DNA from: DASPKW01 sp038244055 | Lineage (GTDB): Bacteria > Planctomycetota > Phycisphaerae > Tepidisphaerales > Tepidisphaeraceae | Assembly (NCBI GenBank): GCA_038244055.1 | Contig: JBBRTW010000427.1 | Coordinates: 1 to 6,323 of the forward strand | Direction of reading: 5' to 3' | DNA length: 6,323 nt | In this document: positions 6,026 through 6,323 of the stretch, piece after piece | How the letters are laid out: each line of letters begins with the position of its first letter | How positions within the stretch are numbered: position 1 is the first letter of the stretch | Notes under the pieces: model-generated | Database searches by the model: none | The model's input: the letters and a program-made list of their open reading frames with translations, nothing else | Told to the model about the DNA's origin: nothing | Translations under genes and position numbers: made by a program

Positions 6026-6113
6026 CGCAATTCGTAATTCACCGCAGAGGCACTGAGGCACGGAGATCGGAGGGAGAAAAGCGAAGATAGAGGATGGAGG
6101 ATAGAGGATGGAA
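6026..6113. repeat. Cluster of short tandem repeats upstream of the permease operon
   Basis: Three short families follow one another. CGCAATT and CGTAATT lie at 6026-6039. Two 8-base units, GGCACTGA and GGCACGGA, lie at 6049-6064. Four heptamers, GATAGAG, GATGGAG, GATAGAG and GATGGAA, lie at 6086-6113. This is where the permease promoter would be expected; I could not pick out a convincing -35/-10 pair on the minus strand. The stretch 6024-6184 has no gene. Confidence 0.7.
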
Positions 6114-6184
6114 ATCCGCGAATTGAGTGGACATTCCTTCACCGAACGTTTCCTCGTCCTGGGTCCTCACGTCCATCCTTTATA

Positions 6185-6323
6185 GTAATTGTTTACCGCC
6201 TCTCCCGCACCTTTTCCATCGGGCGGCGTAGATACTCCTGGCATGGAGGCCGATCCCACCCATTTCCCGTCGCCCATTTGTCCTGGTTGTGCCCGGCGTG
6301 ATCGCCGGATCGCCGAATTAGAA
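6185..6323 (+). mobile_element. IS66-family insertion sequence, left end (partial)
   Basis: IS66-family elements usually begin with GTAA and generate 8-bp target duplications. GTAATTG begins at 6185, 58 bp before the transposase start, a fitting place for the left terminal inverted repeat. The 8 bases just outside, CCTTTATA (6177-6184), would be the target-site copy. The right end lies outside the window, so the boundary is a prediction. Confidence 0.5.
6243..6323 (+). CDS. IS66-family transposase, N-terminal fragment (runs off the window)
   Basis: Only the first 27 residues are present. They contain 'CPGCARRDRRIAELE': a Cys-x-x-Cys pair followed by the start of a heptad-like helix. IS66 transposases (TnpC) commonly open with this arrangement, the helix being the N-terminal leucine-zipper-like segment. 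The frame is open to the window edge. The ATG at 6243 has no clear SD; the frame is open back to 6189, where TTG is a less likely start. The truncation is due to the window. Identification from so short a piece is good but not certain. Confidence 0.7.
   Translation, partial: MEADPTHFPSPICPGCARRDRRIAELE

Noticed and set aside
5079..6056. A 325-codon plus-strand frame opposite the MalF-like permease
   Set aside because: It is Arg/His/Gln-rich low complexity, a shadow of the permease whose helices and EAA loop are clear on the other strand.

Overview
The window is high-GC bacterial DNA and looks like a planctomycete, possibly of the Phycisphaerae type. This guess rests on the Thr/Pro/Ala-rich 'TRPATRP' linker in an exported protein, weak or absent Shine-Dalgarno (SD) sequences at several starts, many short tandem-repeat families between genes, and an IS66-type transposase start of a kind common in that phylum. 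It is an impression from the sequence and was not tested by a search.

Layout, left to right. Positions 1-306 carry no convincing gene. They hold a run of GGGTATA heptamers and two near-identical 76-bp palindromic units. A minus-strand gene (307-1674) encodes an exported, HEAT-like protein of unknown function. Facing away from it on the plus strand is a two-gene operon: a minimal nucleotidyltransferase (MNT fold, 1857-2258) whose stop overlaps the start of a YcxB-like two-helix membrane protein (2255-2830). The usual HEPN partner of such nucleotidyltransferases is absent. Next comes lysC (2895-4136), an aspartate kinase with its own good promoter and a probable internal start for a separate regulatory (beta) subunit. 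Convergent with lysC, with only 13 bp between the stop codons, are two minus-strand inner-membrane components of a carbohydrate-type ABC importer (MalF-like at 5085-6014, MalG-like at 4150-5085), joined by a TGATG stop/start overlap. The last ~300 bp hold more short tandem repeats and then the probable left end of an IS66-family element (from about 6185), whose transposase start (6243) runs off the window.

How the parts work together. The two permeases should form one heterodimeric sugar-transport channel. Neither the binding protein nor the ATPase is in the window, and the side where a binding-protein gene is often found is occupied by repeats and the IS element. lysC makes the first committed enzyme of the aspartate family of amino acids and stands alone. 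The nucleotidyltransferase/membrane-protein pair is the least conventional part: it has a leaderless-type promoter, overlapping genes and visibly lower GC in the second gene, and it may be an accessory module. No decisive evidence of a wholly new system was found; this pair and the heptamer repeats are the best candidates for follow-up.
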